Shown piece after piece: positions 1 to 8,579 of a stretch of 64,000 nt of DNA. Within the stretch, counting starts at the first letter, position 1; each line of letters begins with the position of its first letter. The position numbers and the translations under genes are program-made. The stretch is from positions 1 to 64,000 of the forward strand of contig NZ_JAAIKB010000019.1 in NCBI RefSeq assembly GCF_011040385.1. Reading direction: 5' to 3'. The notes beneath the pieces were generated by a model. The model made no database searches, was not told the origin of the DNA, and worked only from the letters and a program-made list of their open reading frames with translations. Source of the stretch: Falsiroseomonas algicola (GTDB taxonomy: Bacteria > Pseudomonadota > Alphaproteobacteria > Acetobacterales > Acetobacteraceae).

Positions 1-225
1 CGTCGCCGTGCCGATCGCGGCCAGGTCCGCCGTCTCGAAGGCCGCCACCTGCGCCGTCGTCAGCGATGCCAGCTGCGTCGAGCTGAAGCCTGCCATCTGG
101 GCTGTCGTCAGGGCGACGAGCTGCGCCGTCGAGAAGCTGCGGATTTCCGTCGTGCTCAGACCGGCGATCGTCGCCGTCGTCAGAGTCTGGATCTGGTCGG
201 TGGTCAGGTTGGAGATCAGTGTCAT
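1..225 (-). CDS. octapeptide-repeat Thr/Ser-rich protein, N-terminal part (runs off the left edge)
   Basis: Seventy-five codons are visible from an ATG at 225 to the window edge without a stop. After a six-residue leader the chain consists of octapeptides of the form L-[TS]-T-x-[QE]-[ILMV]-x-[AGST]: eight clear units (for example LTTDQIQT, LSTTEIRS, LTTAQVAA) and part of a ninth, giving a 24-nt period in the DNA. GGAAAG stands about 10 nt before the ATG. There is no N-terminal signal peptide, as expected for type I secretion substrates, whose signal is C-terminal and here out of view. The gene is divergent from a type I exporter pair and an OGT-like glycosyltransferase, so being their substrate is a reasonable inference. 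Similar Thr/Gln octads occur in large surface or secreted proteins of alphaproteobacteria (family knowledge, not searched). Function unknown. Confidence 0.8.
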   Translation of the reverse strand, partial: MTLISNLTTDQIQTLTTATIAGLSTTEIRSFSTAQLVALTTAQMAGFSSTQLASLTTAQVAAFETADLAAIGTAT

Positions 226-694
226 CTGCGGCGTGCTTTCCTGCTTGATCCGTTGTCGCTTTGCTGGGAGGGCAGGGTTTTCCCTGAGGCCTGCCCCATC
301 GATCTCAATGTCAGGTCCACCAGCCGCGGTCGGGGGCGGCCGAGCGGTGTCCTGGGAATGTCGGAGGTGAGTGGGTCGGGCAGCCGTGGCGCGGATTGGG
401 CACGATTTTCTCCATCCTCCCGGCCCCTGCTGGACTGGGATGAAGCCAAATCCTTTGGCCCGTTACGACAGCGCCCGAAGTGCCGAGGCGCACCGCAGTG
501 AGCGAGGCACCATCCAAATGAGCCGCTCCATGCCAGGGCATCCTGGTCCCCGACTATGAACCGCTTTTTAACGCTTCTTCCGAGACGAGCCTTTGCTACG
601 ACCCAGGCGACGCGGCCTGCGATGGCGATCCTGGTTCAGAGCCGATCAACAGCGCCATGGTGCCTTGTGATGCCCGGCAACACTGGAACTCGCT
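226..694. other. intergenic region between divergent repeat protein and exporter genes
   Basis: No convincing gene. Short open frames at 371-559 and 556-1134 on the plus strand lack family features, and the second runs into the exporter in another frame. The region should hold divergent promoters for the repeat protein (minus) and the exporter (plus). A relatively AT-rich patch near 556-575 is the best place for the latter, but no clear -35/-10 pair is visible. Confidence 0.5.
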
Positions 695-2836
695 TTGGCA
701 CCGGAATTCACCGCCCTCCGCAGCCTGTTCCTCATCGCGATGCACCACGGCGTGCAGCTTGCACCCGAGGAACTGCCGCCCGTGGTCAAGGGCGACATGA
801 CGGGCACCATCCTCCGCGCGATGGAGCAGGTCGGGCTCTCGCCCAAGGTGCTGCGCAGCCGGCGCTGGGAGGATGCGGCAGGGCTGGGCACGGCCTATCC
901 CGCCATCGCCATCTGCAGGGATGGCAGCTGGATCATCCTCGTGCATGTCGTTGCCGCGGCCAATGGCAACCGCATGGCGGCCGTTCTGGACCCTGCAGAC
1001 GAGCAGGCCGGCGTCACGCTGGTCACAAGCGACGACTTCATCGCCCGCTGGAGCGGCACGATGATCCTGGTCCGCAAGCAGCACCGCCTGACCGACGAGG
1101 ACCAGCCCTTCGGACTGCGCTGGTTCCTGCCTGAACTCATCCGCCACGGCCGTCTCCTCTCGGGCGTCGCCGTGGCCGCCATCATGTGCAACCTGATCAG
1201 CTTCGCGATCCCGCTGCTGTTCCAGGTCATGATCGACAAGGTGATCGCGCACCGATCGACCCAGACCCTTTTCGCCATCGTCGTGGTCTTCGTGCTGCTC
1301 GTCGCCTTCGATGCCCTCTTCAGCCTGGCGCGGCAGCGCCTCATGCTGCTGGCCGGCAACAAGATCGATGGCCGCCTCAACGCCCGCACCTTCAGGCACC
1401 TGCTGGGCCTGCCGCTTTCCTTCTTCGAGGCGAATACGGCGGGCGTCCTGACGCGGCACATGCAGCAGGCCGAGAAGCTGCGGCACTTCCTGACAGGACG
1501 CCTCTTCCAGACGCTGCTCGATGCGGTCGCCATGCCGGTGCTGCTGGTCCTGCTGCTTCTCTACAGCTGGCAGCTGACCCTGGTCGTGCTGGGGTTCTCG
1601 GCGGCCATCGCCGCGGTGATCGGCGGGCTGGTGCCGTGCTTCCGCCGCCGGCTCGACCGCCTCTACCAGGCCGAAGGCGGGCGCCAGGCCTTCCTGGTCG
1701 AGACCCTGCACAACATGCGGGCGGTGAAGGCGCTGGTCCTGGAACCGACGCGGGAGAAGACCTGGAACACGAAACTGGCCGAGACGCTGCGCAGCAGCGC
1801 CGCCGTCGGCAGGCTCGGCGCAGCGGGCAACGTGACGACCGGCGCGCTCGAGAAGCTCATGCAGATCGCCGTGCTGGCCATCGGCGCCATGCTCGTCTTC
1901 GACGGCCACCTGACCATCGGCGCCCTCGTCGCCTTCAACATGCTGTCCTCCCGCGTCACCGGGCCGCTTGTCCAGATCGTGGCGCTGATCAACGAGTATC
2001 AGGAGGCCGCGCTCTCGGTCGCGATGCTTGGCACGGTGATGAACACGGCGCCGGAGCGCGCTGGGCAGGACCGCCGCGCACGCCCGGCCATCGCCGGCAA
2101 CTTCGTCTTCGACGATGTCGGCTTCATCTACCCAGGTGCCGCGGCGCCGACGCTCAACCGCATCAGCTTCGCCATCCGGGAGGGCGAGGTTATCGGCGTC
2201 GTCGGCCGATCGGGCTCCGGCAAGACGACGCTGACGCGCGTGCTCCAGGGCATCGCCGTGCCGCAGCAGGGCGTCGTCCGGTTGGACGGTACCGATCTGC
2301 GGCATATCGACCTTGCCCATCTGCGGCGCAACGTCGGGGTCGTGCTGCAGGAGAACCTGCTGTTCCGGGGCACGATCCGGGAGAACCTGGCCGCGGCCCG
2401 CCCCGATGCGTCCCTGCCGGAGATCGTGCAGGCGGCCCGGCTGGCGGGGGCGGAGGAATTCATCGACCGGCTGCCAAGATCCTATGACACGATGGTCGAG
2501 GAGAATGGCGCAAACTTCTCGGGCGGACAGCGCCAGCGCCTGGCGATCGCCCGCGCGCTGCTGACCCGCCCGCGCGTCCTTGTCTTCGACGAGGCGACGA
2601 GCGCGCTCGATCCGGAAAGCGAGGCGATCATCCAGCGCAACCTCGCGGACATCGCGCGTGGGCGGACGATGATCATCGTCTCGCACCGCCTCTCCTCGCT
2701 TGTCCACGCGGATGCGATCCTGGTTCTTGAAAACGGGCAGGTTGCGGACTTCGCGTCGCATGCCGTCCTGCTCCAGCGCTGCGACGTCTATCGGCACCTA
2801 TGGCAGCAGCAGACACAGCACCTCCAGGCGGCCTGA
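695..2836 (+). CDS. type I secretion ABC transporter with degenerate C39 peptidase-like domain (HlyB type)
   Basis: Inner-membrane exporter ATPase of a type I secretion system. Residues 1 to about 130 form a C39 peptidase-like domain that lacks the catalytic cysteine, as in HlyB. About 145-420 is the transmembrane domain. About 465-700 is the nucleotide-binding domain, with Walker A GRSGSGKTT (near 504), signature SGGQRQRLAIARAL (near 608), Walker B VLVFDEATSALD and the H-loop SHRLSS. The start is a TTG with GGA 7 nt upstream. It is supported by the homologous exporter beginning with ATG at 63867, whose first residues align (MAPEFTALR against MAPALTAIR). The stop overlaps the HlyD-type gene by 37 nt. 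The degenerate C39 domain implies binding of an unfolded repeat-type substrate and not leader cleavage (family knowledge). Confidence 0.93.
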   Translation: MAPEFTALRSLFLIAMHHGVQLAPEELPPVVKGDMTGTILRAMEQVGLSPKVLRSRRWEDAAGLGTAYPAIAICRDGSWIILVHVVAAANGNRMAAVLDPADEQAGVTLVTSDDFIARWSGTMILVRKQHRLTDEDQPFGLRWFLPELIRHGRLLSGVAVAAIMCNLISFAIPLLFQVMIDKVIAHRSTQTLFAIVVVFVLLVAFDALFSLARQRLMLLAGNKIDGRLNARTFRHLLGLPLSFFEANTAGVLTRHMQQAEKLRHFLTGRLFQTLLDAVAMPVLLVLLLLYSWQLTLVVLGFSAAIAAVIGGLVPCFRRRLDRLYQAEGGRQAFLVETLHNMRAVKALVLEPTREKTWNTKLAETLRSSAAVGRLGAAGNVTTGALEKLMQIAVLAIGAMLVFDGHLTIGALVAFNMLSSRVTGPLVQIVALINEYQEAALSVAMLGTVMNTAPERAGQDRRARPAIAGNFVFDDVGFIYPGAAAPTLNRISFAIREGEVIGVVGRSGSGKTTLTRVLQGIAVPQQGVVRLDGTDLRHIDLAHLRRNVGVVLQENLLFRGTIRENLAAARPDASLPEIVQAARLAGAEEFIDRLPRSYDTMVEENGANFSGGQRQRLAIARALLTRPRVLVFDEATSALDPESEAIIQRNLADIARGRTMIIVSHRLSSLVHADAILVLENGQVADFASHAVLLQRCDVYRHLWQQQTQHLQAA

Positions 2837-4263
2837 CCGCCTCCGGCACCGTTTGGACCGGCAACCTCCTTGCGCGCCTGCGCCCAGGACGGGCGGGCCG
2901 CCGCGCGCCCGCGCCACGTGTGATCGCCGACGCCCTGGCCTTCCAGGATGAGCTGGACCAGGTGATCGCCGAGCCGCCGCCGCCCTGGCTCCGCGGCCCT
3001 CACCTGCTGGCGATGCTCCTCCTGGTCTCGATGTTCGGGATCTCCGCCCTGCTGCGGACCGATATCGTCGTCATGGGCCAGGGCCGGCTGCTCACGGACA
3101 GCCCGCCCATCATCCTGCAATCGCTGGAACGGTCGGTCATCCGCGAGATCCGGGTGAGGCCGGGCGATGCGGTGCGTCAGGGCGACGTGCTCGTGGTGCT
3201 GGACTCCACCTTCGCGCGGGCGGACCGCGAGGCGCTGCTGATCCAGCAGCGGCGGCTGCAGGCCGAGCAGGCGCGGATCGAGGCCGAGCTGGCCGGCCTG
3301 CCCTATCCCGCCGGTGTCCGGGGCGCCGATCACGCGCTGCAGGCACTGCTCCATGCGCAGAGGCAGGCGCAGTACAACGCCCGGCTGCAGGGATTCGACG
3401 AGCAGATCGGCGGCCTCGAGGTCGCCTTGCGCTCCGCCCAGGACTCGGCCGGGACCCTCGCGCAGCAATTGTCGATCGCGGTGGATGTGGAGAGGGCCCG
3501 GAGCCGCCTGCTGGAGGAGCAGGTCGGGTCCCGCCTGCAATACTGGGGGGCGCGAAACCAGAGGCTGCAGGCGGAACGCGAGCACCGCGAAACGCTGAGC
3601 CGGATCGCCGAGCTGCGGCACCAGCTGCAGGCGCTGCAGGCCACCCGCCAGGGCTTCGCCGATGAATGGCGCCGGCAGGTCCTGGAAGACTCGGTCCGGG
3701 TCATCGGCGAACGGGCACGGGTCGAGGAAGCCCTGGCCAAGGCCTCGCTCGTCGATTCGATGACGGTCCTCGCAGCGCCCGCCGACGGCATCGTGCTGGA
3801 GGTCGTGCGGCGCGCCGCAGGCTCGGTGACGCGGGAAGCGGAACCGCTCGTCAGCATCATTCCCGACGGCGTGCCCCTGATCGCGGAGATCGGCATCGCA
3901 TCCTCCGATGTCGGGCATGTGCGGGCAGGGGCCGATGTCGTGCTCAAGGTGGATGCCTTTCCCTTCCAGCGCCACGGTCATGTCAGCGGCACCTTGCGGT
4001 CGCTCAGCCTCGCCTCCTTCTCCCAGGGCGCGCAGGGCGTTCCTGGAGAGCCCGAGGCGCCGGTCGCCGCAAACGGTTCGGGCGCCTTCCACCGCGCCAG
4101 GGTGGAGATCACGGCGCAGCAGCTCGTGGACCTCCCGCCCGGGGCCCGTCTGCTGCCCGGCATGACGCTGACGGCGGAGGTGATGGCGGGCACGCGCAGC
4201 GTGCTGTCCTACTTCCTGAACCCGGTCCTGCGTGGCTTCCGGGAGGCTGCGCGCGAACCCTGA
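2800..4263 (+). CDS. HlyD-family type I secretion periplasmic adaptor
   Basis: Membrane fusion protein linking the inner-membrane exporter to an outer-membrane TolC-like channel (none is encoded in the window). The N-terminal cytoplasmic tail is about 65 residues long. One membrane segment follows near 67-90 (HLLAMLLLVSMFGISALL), then a lipoyl-like half motif (IREIRVRPGDAVRQGDVL), a long Gln/Arg/Ala-rich coiled coil (about 140-330), and the returning barrel with IIPDGVPLIAEIGI. Length (487 aa) is usual for HlyD/PrtE. The ATG at 2800 lies inside the exporter gene and indicates translational coupling. It probably works with the exporter at 695 on the octad-repeat protein encoded divergently at the left edge; this pairing is inferred from position. 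Confidence 0.92.
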   Translation: MAAADTAPPGGLTASGTVWTGNLLARLRPGRAGRRAPAPRVIADALAFQDELDQVIAEPPPPWLRGPHLLAMLLLVSMFGISALLRTDIVVMGQGRLLTDSPPIILQSLERSVIREIRVRPGDAVRQGDVLVVLDSTFARADREALLIQQRRLQAEQARIEAELAGLPYPAGVRGADHALQALLHAQRQAQYNARLQGFDEQIGGLEVALRSAQDSAGTLAQQLSIAVDVERARSRLLEEQVGSRLQYWGARNQRLQAEREHRETLSRIAELRHQLQALQATRQGFADEWRRQVLEDSVRVIGERARVEEALAKASLVDSMTVLAAPADGIVLEVVRRAAGSVTREAEPLVSIIPDGVPLIAEIGIASSDVGHVRAGADVVLKVDAFPFQRHGHVSGTLRSLSLASFSQGAQGVPGEPEAPVAANGSGAFHRARVEITAQQLVDLPPGARLLPGMTLTAEVMAGTRSVLSYFLNPVLRGFREAAREP

Positions 4264-4464
4264 CGGTCGCCGTCCCTCACAAACGGTTAACAGGCCGATG
4301 GCACCTCCTGGTCTCGAAGGATGGCAAGGAGTGCCGGCACAGCTGGACAGGCGATCCGCGGCTCTCCGCGCGATCCACGCCAGCGGACGGCGCTTCTTCC
4401 CGCCCCGCCACGATCGACCGGCCGGCCTGATGCCGGAGCGACCGGTCCGGCTGCAGGAAGAGCG

Positions 4465-6312
4465 ATGATCCAGGACACGGCCTTCGCCCCCGACACGAAC
4501 TGGCTTCGCAGCCGCCTTGGCGTCGACCTGCCGCCCGCCGAACTGGCAAGGCGCCGGGCGATGCTGGGCGGCATGCGGCTGGAGGCGCTGCTGCCGCTGA
4601 TCGAGGGTGCGGGAAGCGCCTTGCTGCGCATCCAGGCCTATGCCGACTGGATCACCGCGAATCCCGCATCGCCTCAGCGCATTGCCGCCTGGTTCAACCT
4701 GGGCGCGGAGTGGTCCGCGTTCGGCGACAAGGCGAAGGCCGCCTCCGCCTACCAGCAGGCCCTGCTGGCCGACCCCACCTTTCATCCGGCGGCGGTCAAT
4801 CTTGGCCTGGCGCTCGAAGCGCTGGGCCAGCAGGATGCGGCCCTCGCGTGCTGGACCAGGGCGCTGCAGCCGGACGGCGCTCGTACCGCGCTGCTCAATC
4901 ATCGCGGGCGGCTGCTGGAGGAGCAGGGGCGCCTGGCCGATGCCGAGAAGGCGCTGGTCCAGAGCCTGCTGCTCGATCCCGCCCAGCCCGACGTCATCCA
5001 GCACTGGCTGCACATCCGCCAGAAGACCTGCAGCTGGCCCGTCGTGCCGGAAGGCCTGCCCGGCCTTCCCGCGGCCGCGCTGCGCGCGGCCTGCGGTCCG
5101 CTGGGTGGATTGGCGCTGGTGGATGATCCCGATGAGCAGCGGCGCATCGCGCAGGACTGGCTCATCCGGAAGGTTCCGCCGGCGCCCGAGCGCCTGAGCC
5201 CGCCTGGCGGCTACCGCCATGACAGGATCCGCCTCGGCTACCTCTCCTCCGACTTCTGCCGCCACGCGATGAGCTTCCTGATCGCCGAGATGCTGGAACT
5301 GCATGACAGGAGCAGCTTCGAGGTCTTCGGCTACTGTTCGAGCCCCGAGGACGGAAGCGACATCCGCGATCGCGTCATCCGGGCGCTCGACCACCACGTA
5401 CCGGTGCGGCAGTTGGATGATACGGCCGTCGCCCGACGCATCCGCGAGGATGAGATCGACATCCTCGTGGACCTGAACGGCCTGACCAGGGGCGCCCGGC
5501 TGCACACGCTGCGCTGGAAGCCAGCGCCCGTGCAGGTGACCTATCTCGGCTACATCGGATCGGTCCCGCTGCCCGAACTCGACTACCTGCTCTGCGACGA
5601 CTACGTCATCCCGCCCGGCTTGCGTCCGCAGTACATGCCCGCGCCGTTGAGCCTGCCCGGCATCTATCAGGCCAATGACGGCCGCTCACCCGAACTGCCC
5701 GTGGCAACGCGCGCGGCAGAGGGGCTGCCCGAGGACAAGTTCGTCTTCTGCTGCTTCTGCAGCACCTACAAGATCACGCCCGAGATCTTCGACGCGTGGA
5801 TGGAGATCCTCCGATCCGTCCCCGATTCCGTGCTGTGGCTGGTTTGCGAGAACGAGACCGCGCGCGCGAACCTCGCGGCACGCGCCGGGGCGGCGGGCAT
5901 CACGGCGGAACGTCTGATCTTCGCGCGGCGGGTGGAGCCGAGCCTCTATCTCGCGCGCATGGCACTGGGCGACCTGTTCCTGGACACGTCGCCCTACAAT
6001 GCCGGGACGGTGGCGAGCGATGCGCTTCGCATGGGCCTGCCGCTGGTGACGCTGTCGAAGCAGCCTTTCGCGTCGAGGATGGCGGGAAGCCTGCTGAACG
6101 CCATCGGTCTGCCGGAGACGGTCACCGATACCGTCGAAGAGTATGTTCGTCTGGCCGTATCCATCGCCTGCAGCCCGGAATTGCTTGCGACCTTCCGATC
6201 CCGGATCGGCGGGGACCGCTGGCAGCACACCCTCGGCGACGTGCGCGGCTTCGTCGCGGGCCTCGAGGACATCTTTCGCCGCGTCAGGATACGCCCGGAC
6301 GCGCTCGGCTGA
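4465..6312 (+). CDS. TPR-containing O-GlcNAc transferase-like (SPINDLY/GT41) glycosyltransferase
   Basis: Cytoplasmic glycosyltransferase of the GT41/OGT type, 615 aa. TPR-like helices span about 70-185 (for example AWFNLGAEWSAFGDKAKAAS), and the catalytic part begins near 255 with GYLSSDFCRHAM, which contains the His aligned to the OGT catalytic-region His. The Lys of FCSTYKITPEIF corresponds to the UDP-contacting Lys. The UDP-binding motif reads SPYNAGTVASDALRMGLPL, where animal OGT has NGHTTGMD, so the His is missing here. Family members transfer sugars to Ser/Thr (OGT, SPINDLY) or Asn (HMW1C-like). The ATG at 4465 has GGAAGAG upstream; a longer frame to 4321 looks non-coding. It follows the exporter genes by 201 nt, suggesting that the Thr/Ser-rich repeat protein is its target (inference). 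Confidence 0.88.
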   Translation: MIQDTAFAPDTNWLRSRLGVDLPPAELARRRAMLGGMRLEALLPLIEGAGSALLRIQAYADWITANPASPQRIAAWFNLGAEWSAFGDKAKAASAYQQALLADPTFHPAAVNLGLALEALGQQDAALACWTRALQPDGARTALLNHRGRLLEEQGRLADAEKALVQSLLLDPAQPDVIQHWLHIRQKTCSWPVVPEGLPGLPAAALRAACGPLGGLALVDDPDEQRRIAQDWLIRKVPPAPERLSPPGGYRHDRIRLGYLSSDFCRHAMSFLIAEMLELHDRSSFEVFGYCSSPEDGSDIRDRVIRALDHHVPVRQLDDTAVARRIREDEIDILVDLNGLTRGARLHTLRWKPAPVQVTYLGYIGSVPLPELDYLLCDDYVIPPGLRPQYMPAPLSLPGIYQANDGRSPELPVATRAAEGLPEDKFVFCCFCSTYKITPEIFDAWMEILRSVPDSVLWLVCENETARANLAARAGAAGITAERLIFARRVEPSLYLARMALGDLFLDTSPYNAGTVASDALRMGLPLVTLSKQPFASRMAGSLLNAIGLPETVTDTVEEYVRLAVSIACSPELLATFRSRIGGDRWQHTLGDVRGFVAGLEDIFRRVRIRPDALG

Positions 6313-6419
6313 CCGCGGCAACCGGCTCGCGCCCGGTGCCTCCATCGTCGTGCGGCAGAAGCGCTGGCACCAGGATGAATTGGTAGCACGGGGTCGGCGC
6401 CATCTGACGTTTCCGCCAC

Positions 6420-6656
6420 CTCCGGCTCGCCCGGCGAGATGCTGATCGCTACCGGGACGGGCTGGGACCAGGTGCTGGCGATGCGCACCGTCTCATGCAG
6501 CATCCGGCGGCTGATGTCCCGATTCAGGCCGTCGGCCTCCGCCACAGCAGTGAAGCGGCCGGGGCCGATCAATCCGTGCTGCGCGTGCTGCCACCGAATC
6601 AACGCCTCGACGTCGCTCCGCCTGCCGTCTTCCATCCGCATCTGCGGCGGCCGGAA
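6420..6656 (-). pseudogene. EAL-domain (c-di-GMP phosphodiesterase) fragment
   Basis: One frame on the minus strand encodes a clear piece of an EAL domain: FRPPQMRMEDGR, then EALIRWQHAQHGLIGPGRF, then AEADGL and, about 30 residues on, PVAISISPGE, matching the first third of the domain. Neither the upstream part nor the catalytic core after the Asn-loop (TES, DDFG, KID motifs) follows in any frame. The fragment is cut at its 5' end exactly where the GH8 fragment on the other strand begins. It is a remnant and should not be functional. An intact receiver-GGDEF-EAL gene exists at 41757-43538, but the two are not close copies. Confidence 0.7.
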
Positions 6657-6905
6657 GCCGACTGGCGGCTGTTCCGCGACCGCTTCGTCACCGAAGCCGG
6701 CCACGTGCTGGATGGCGACGGCAAGCGTCCGGAAGGCCTGGCCTGGGCGCTGTTCCTCGCGGCGTGGCATGGGGATCCGACGACCTTCGATCTCATGCTT
6801 CGCTCAGCCCGGCGGAAGGACGCAGCCGCACTGCTGCCATGGGCGCAGCAGGCTGGGTCGGACGTACCGTTGCGGGCCGATGACGCTTCGGCGCGCTCGT
6901 CCCGG
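6651..6905 (+). pseudogene. GH8 endoglucanase (BcsZ-like) fragment
   Basis: The plus frame beginning near 6651 reads EADWRLFRDRFVTEAGHVLD, then GLAWALFLAAWHGDPTTFDL and RRKDAALLPWA-like residues. This aligns with the start of the catalytic domain of the intact GH8 protein at 48911 (EWRQFRDRFVARDGRVID, GFALLLAEWCADRASFERIL, RPRDNLFAWSW). The SEGQG motif carrying the catalytic Glu is altered to RPEGLAW-type sequence, and the (N)NATDGD motif is lost (VPLRADDAS). No signal peptide or C-terminal two thirds can be found. It is therefore a decayed paralogue fragment. Confidence 0.65.
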
Positions 6906-7733
6906 CCGATGAAGGGCGCGGCCCTTCGCGGACATGCCACGCAAGGGCGCCGATGCCTGGCCGCGCGATGGCCAGTTCGGCCCGGCAATTCGCTGAAGCA
7001 CCTTGGCGGCCGCCACCGCTGCCCGGACCCATGGCCTGCACGCGCGCGTCGGCATCACATCAAGGCGCCACATCCGGGCCGGGTGAACGATATCCTGCGG
7101 CACTTCACGCGCGCGACGCTGCGGTGCCGCGAGCAGCGGGACCATCGTCCGAGGCCTGAGATGCGTCGGCCGTGCAAGCGTCGTCCCTTCACGCTGAGCG
7201 GCCCCGCGGCGTTATTTCCACAAACATACATCGAAGCGCGAACGGGGAGGGCGGCTGGCGAGACGTAGGGCGCCGGCTGGACGGCACTGACGCAGGCCCC
7301 GCCGACCGGATGCTAATCAGTGGCGTCCTCGGTGATGCGCGCATGCTCTCGCACCTCGTCGGTGCCGCGAACCGCGCCGAGCCCGGCCACCCGATCACCG
7401 GCCTGCGAACGCGCCTCGCCGGGCTCGGTCCCCGACGCGTCGCCTCCCAAGCGCGGAAGGCGACGGCCCGCGCGGCGCTGGCGGATCGACGCGCCGCGCC
7501 GGAGGAGCCGGCCCCCGCGACCTGCCCCTGCGGCACGAGCCTGCATGTCGGCGACCGTTCGGGGCAGAGCGCAGCATCGCGCCGACCAGGTCATCATCCC
7601 GCTGGATGGCATTGGCCGTGACGCAACCCCTGGCGTGAAGCGCCTCTGCCGGCAGCGGGAACTTGCTTCCGCTCGCGGCCCTGCGGAATCCCGTTTCCCT
7701 GCCGGAGTGATGGACGGCGCGGACACGGTGGGC
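6906..7733. other. long region without recognisable genes
   Basis: About 830 nt separate the GH8 fragment from the mod promoter region. Several open frames exist on both strands (for example 7172-7621 plus, 7313-7726 minus), but all are Arg/Ala/Gly/Pro-rich translations typical of high-GC non-coding DNA, and none shows a family motif. Given the two gene fragments just upstream, this is probably further decayed gene material. Confidence 0.5.
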
Positions 7734-7770
7734 TATGTCCAGTGACATACAACGTTCGCGGGACATGTCC
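7734..7770. promoter_or_regulatory. two palindromes upstream of modA, candidate operator
   Basis: TATGTC-cagt-GACATA (7734-7749) is a perfect 6+4+6 inverted repeat, and GGACATGTCC (7761-7770) is a perfect palindrome ending one base before the modA ATG. They share the GACAT core. They do not match the known ModE box (CGnTATAT...TATAnCG), so a link to the ModE-like protein at 10647 is only positional. Confidence 0.4.
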
Positions 7771-7771
7771 G

Positions 7772-8557
7772 ATGCGCCGCCGCTTCCTTCCCGTGCTTGC
7801 CGCCCTTGCGCTGTCACTCTCCGCATGGCCCGCCCGCGCCCAAGGGACTCAAGGCGAGGCGGTCACCGTCTTCGCCGCGGCCAGCCTGACGGACGCTCTG
7901 CGCGACCTCGGCGCGCAATGGGCGGCACGCGGCAATCGCGCGCCGCGTCTTTCCTTCGCCGCCTCCTCGGCGCTTGCGCGCCAGATAGAGCAGGGCGCGC
8001 CAGCCGACCTGTTCATGTCGGCGGACGAGGCCTGGGCCAACTACCTCCAGGAACGCAACCTGCTGGTGAACGCAACGCGCAGCTCACCGCTCGGCAATTC
8101 CCTGGTGCTGATCTCGCCCGTCAACGCCGCGCGGCCGGTCACGCTGGCGCGCGACACCAACCTGGCCGTGCTCCTCGGCCCCAACGGACGCATCGCAACC
8201 GGTGATCCGGCGCATGTGCCGGTCGGGCGATATGCGCAGGCCGCCCTCACCTGGATGGGGCAGTGGGACGCGATCGCGCCGCGCGTCGCGCGCGCCGACA
8301 ATGTCCGCGCCGCGCTGCTGCTGGTCGAACGTGGCGAGGCTCCCTTCGGCATCGTCTATTCCACCGACGCCGCCGCCAGCCAGGGCGTGCGCGTCGTCGG
8401 CACCTTCCCCGCTGCCAGCCACGAACCGATTACCTACCCCTTCGCGCTGACGCGGCGCGCGGAGGGCAATGCGCAGGCGCGCGCGCTGCTCGCCTTCCTG
8501 ACCGGGCCCGAGGCCGCGGCCACCTGGCAGCGCTTCGGCTTCATCCGCGCACAGTGA
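7772..8557 (+). CDS. modA: molybdate ABC transporter periplasmic binding protein
   Basis: Periplasmic molybdate (or tungstate) receptor feeding the ModBC importer. The ATG at 7772 gives a classical signal peptide (MRRRFLPVLAALALSLSAWP, cleavage after ARA); a GTG at 7742 would add ten residues that fit less well. The mature part shows the ModA hallmarks FAAASLTDALRDLG, LSFAASSALARQIEQGAPAD and LFMSADEAW near the N-terminus, and YPFALTRRA with FLTGPEAAATWQRFGF at the end. Length (261 aa) is normal. modB follows after 22 nt. Two palindromes lie directly in front. Confidence 0.95.
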   Translation: MRRRFLPVLAALALSLSAWPARAQGTQGEAVTVFAAASLTDALRDLGAQWAARGNRAPRLSFAASSALARQIEQGAPADLFMSADEAWANYLQERNLLVNATRSSPLGNSLVLISPVNAARPVTLARDTNLAVLLGPNGRIATGDPAHVPVGRYAQAALTWMGQWDAIAPRVARADNVRAALLLVERGEAPFGIVYSTDAAASQGVRVVGTFPAASHEPITYPFALTRRAEGNAQARALLAFLTGPEAAATWQRFGFIRAQ

Positions 8558-8579
8558 TGCCGGGCCGGGACGGCGCGCG

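Noticed and set aside
8-370. 120-codon plus-strand frame at the left edge
   Set aside because: It is the complement of the octad-repeat gene; the minus strand explains the 24-nt period as L-T-T-x-Q units.
371-559. Small plus-strand frame in the divergent intergenic region
   Set aside because: No ribosome site, no family features, composition like non-coding DNA.
596-5505. Long minus-strand open frames (596-2797 and 2788-5505) opposite the exporter, HlyD and GT41 genes
   Set aside because: They are antisense shadows: Arg/Gly/His/Gln-rich translations with no family motifs. The plus-strand genes show intact Walker, HlyD and GT41 motifs.
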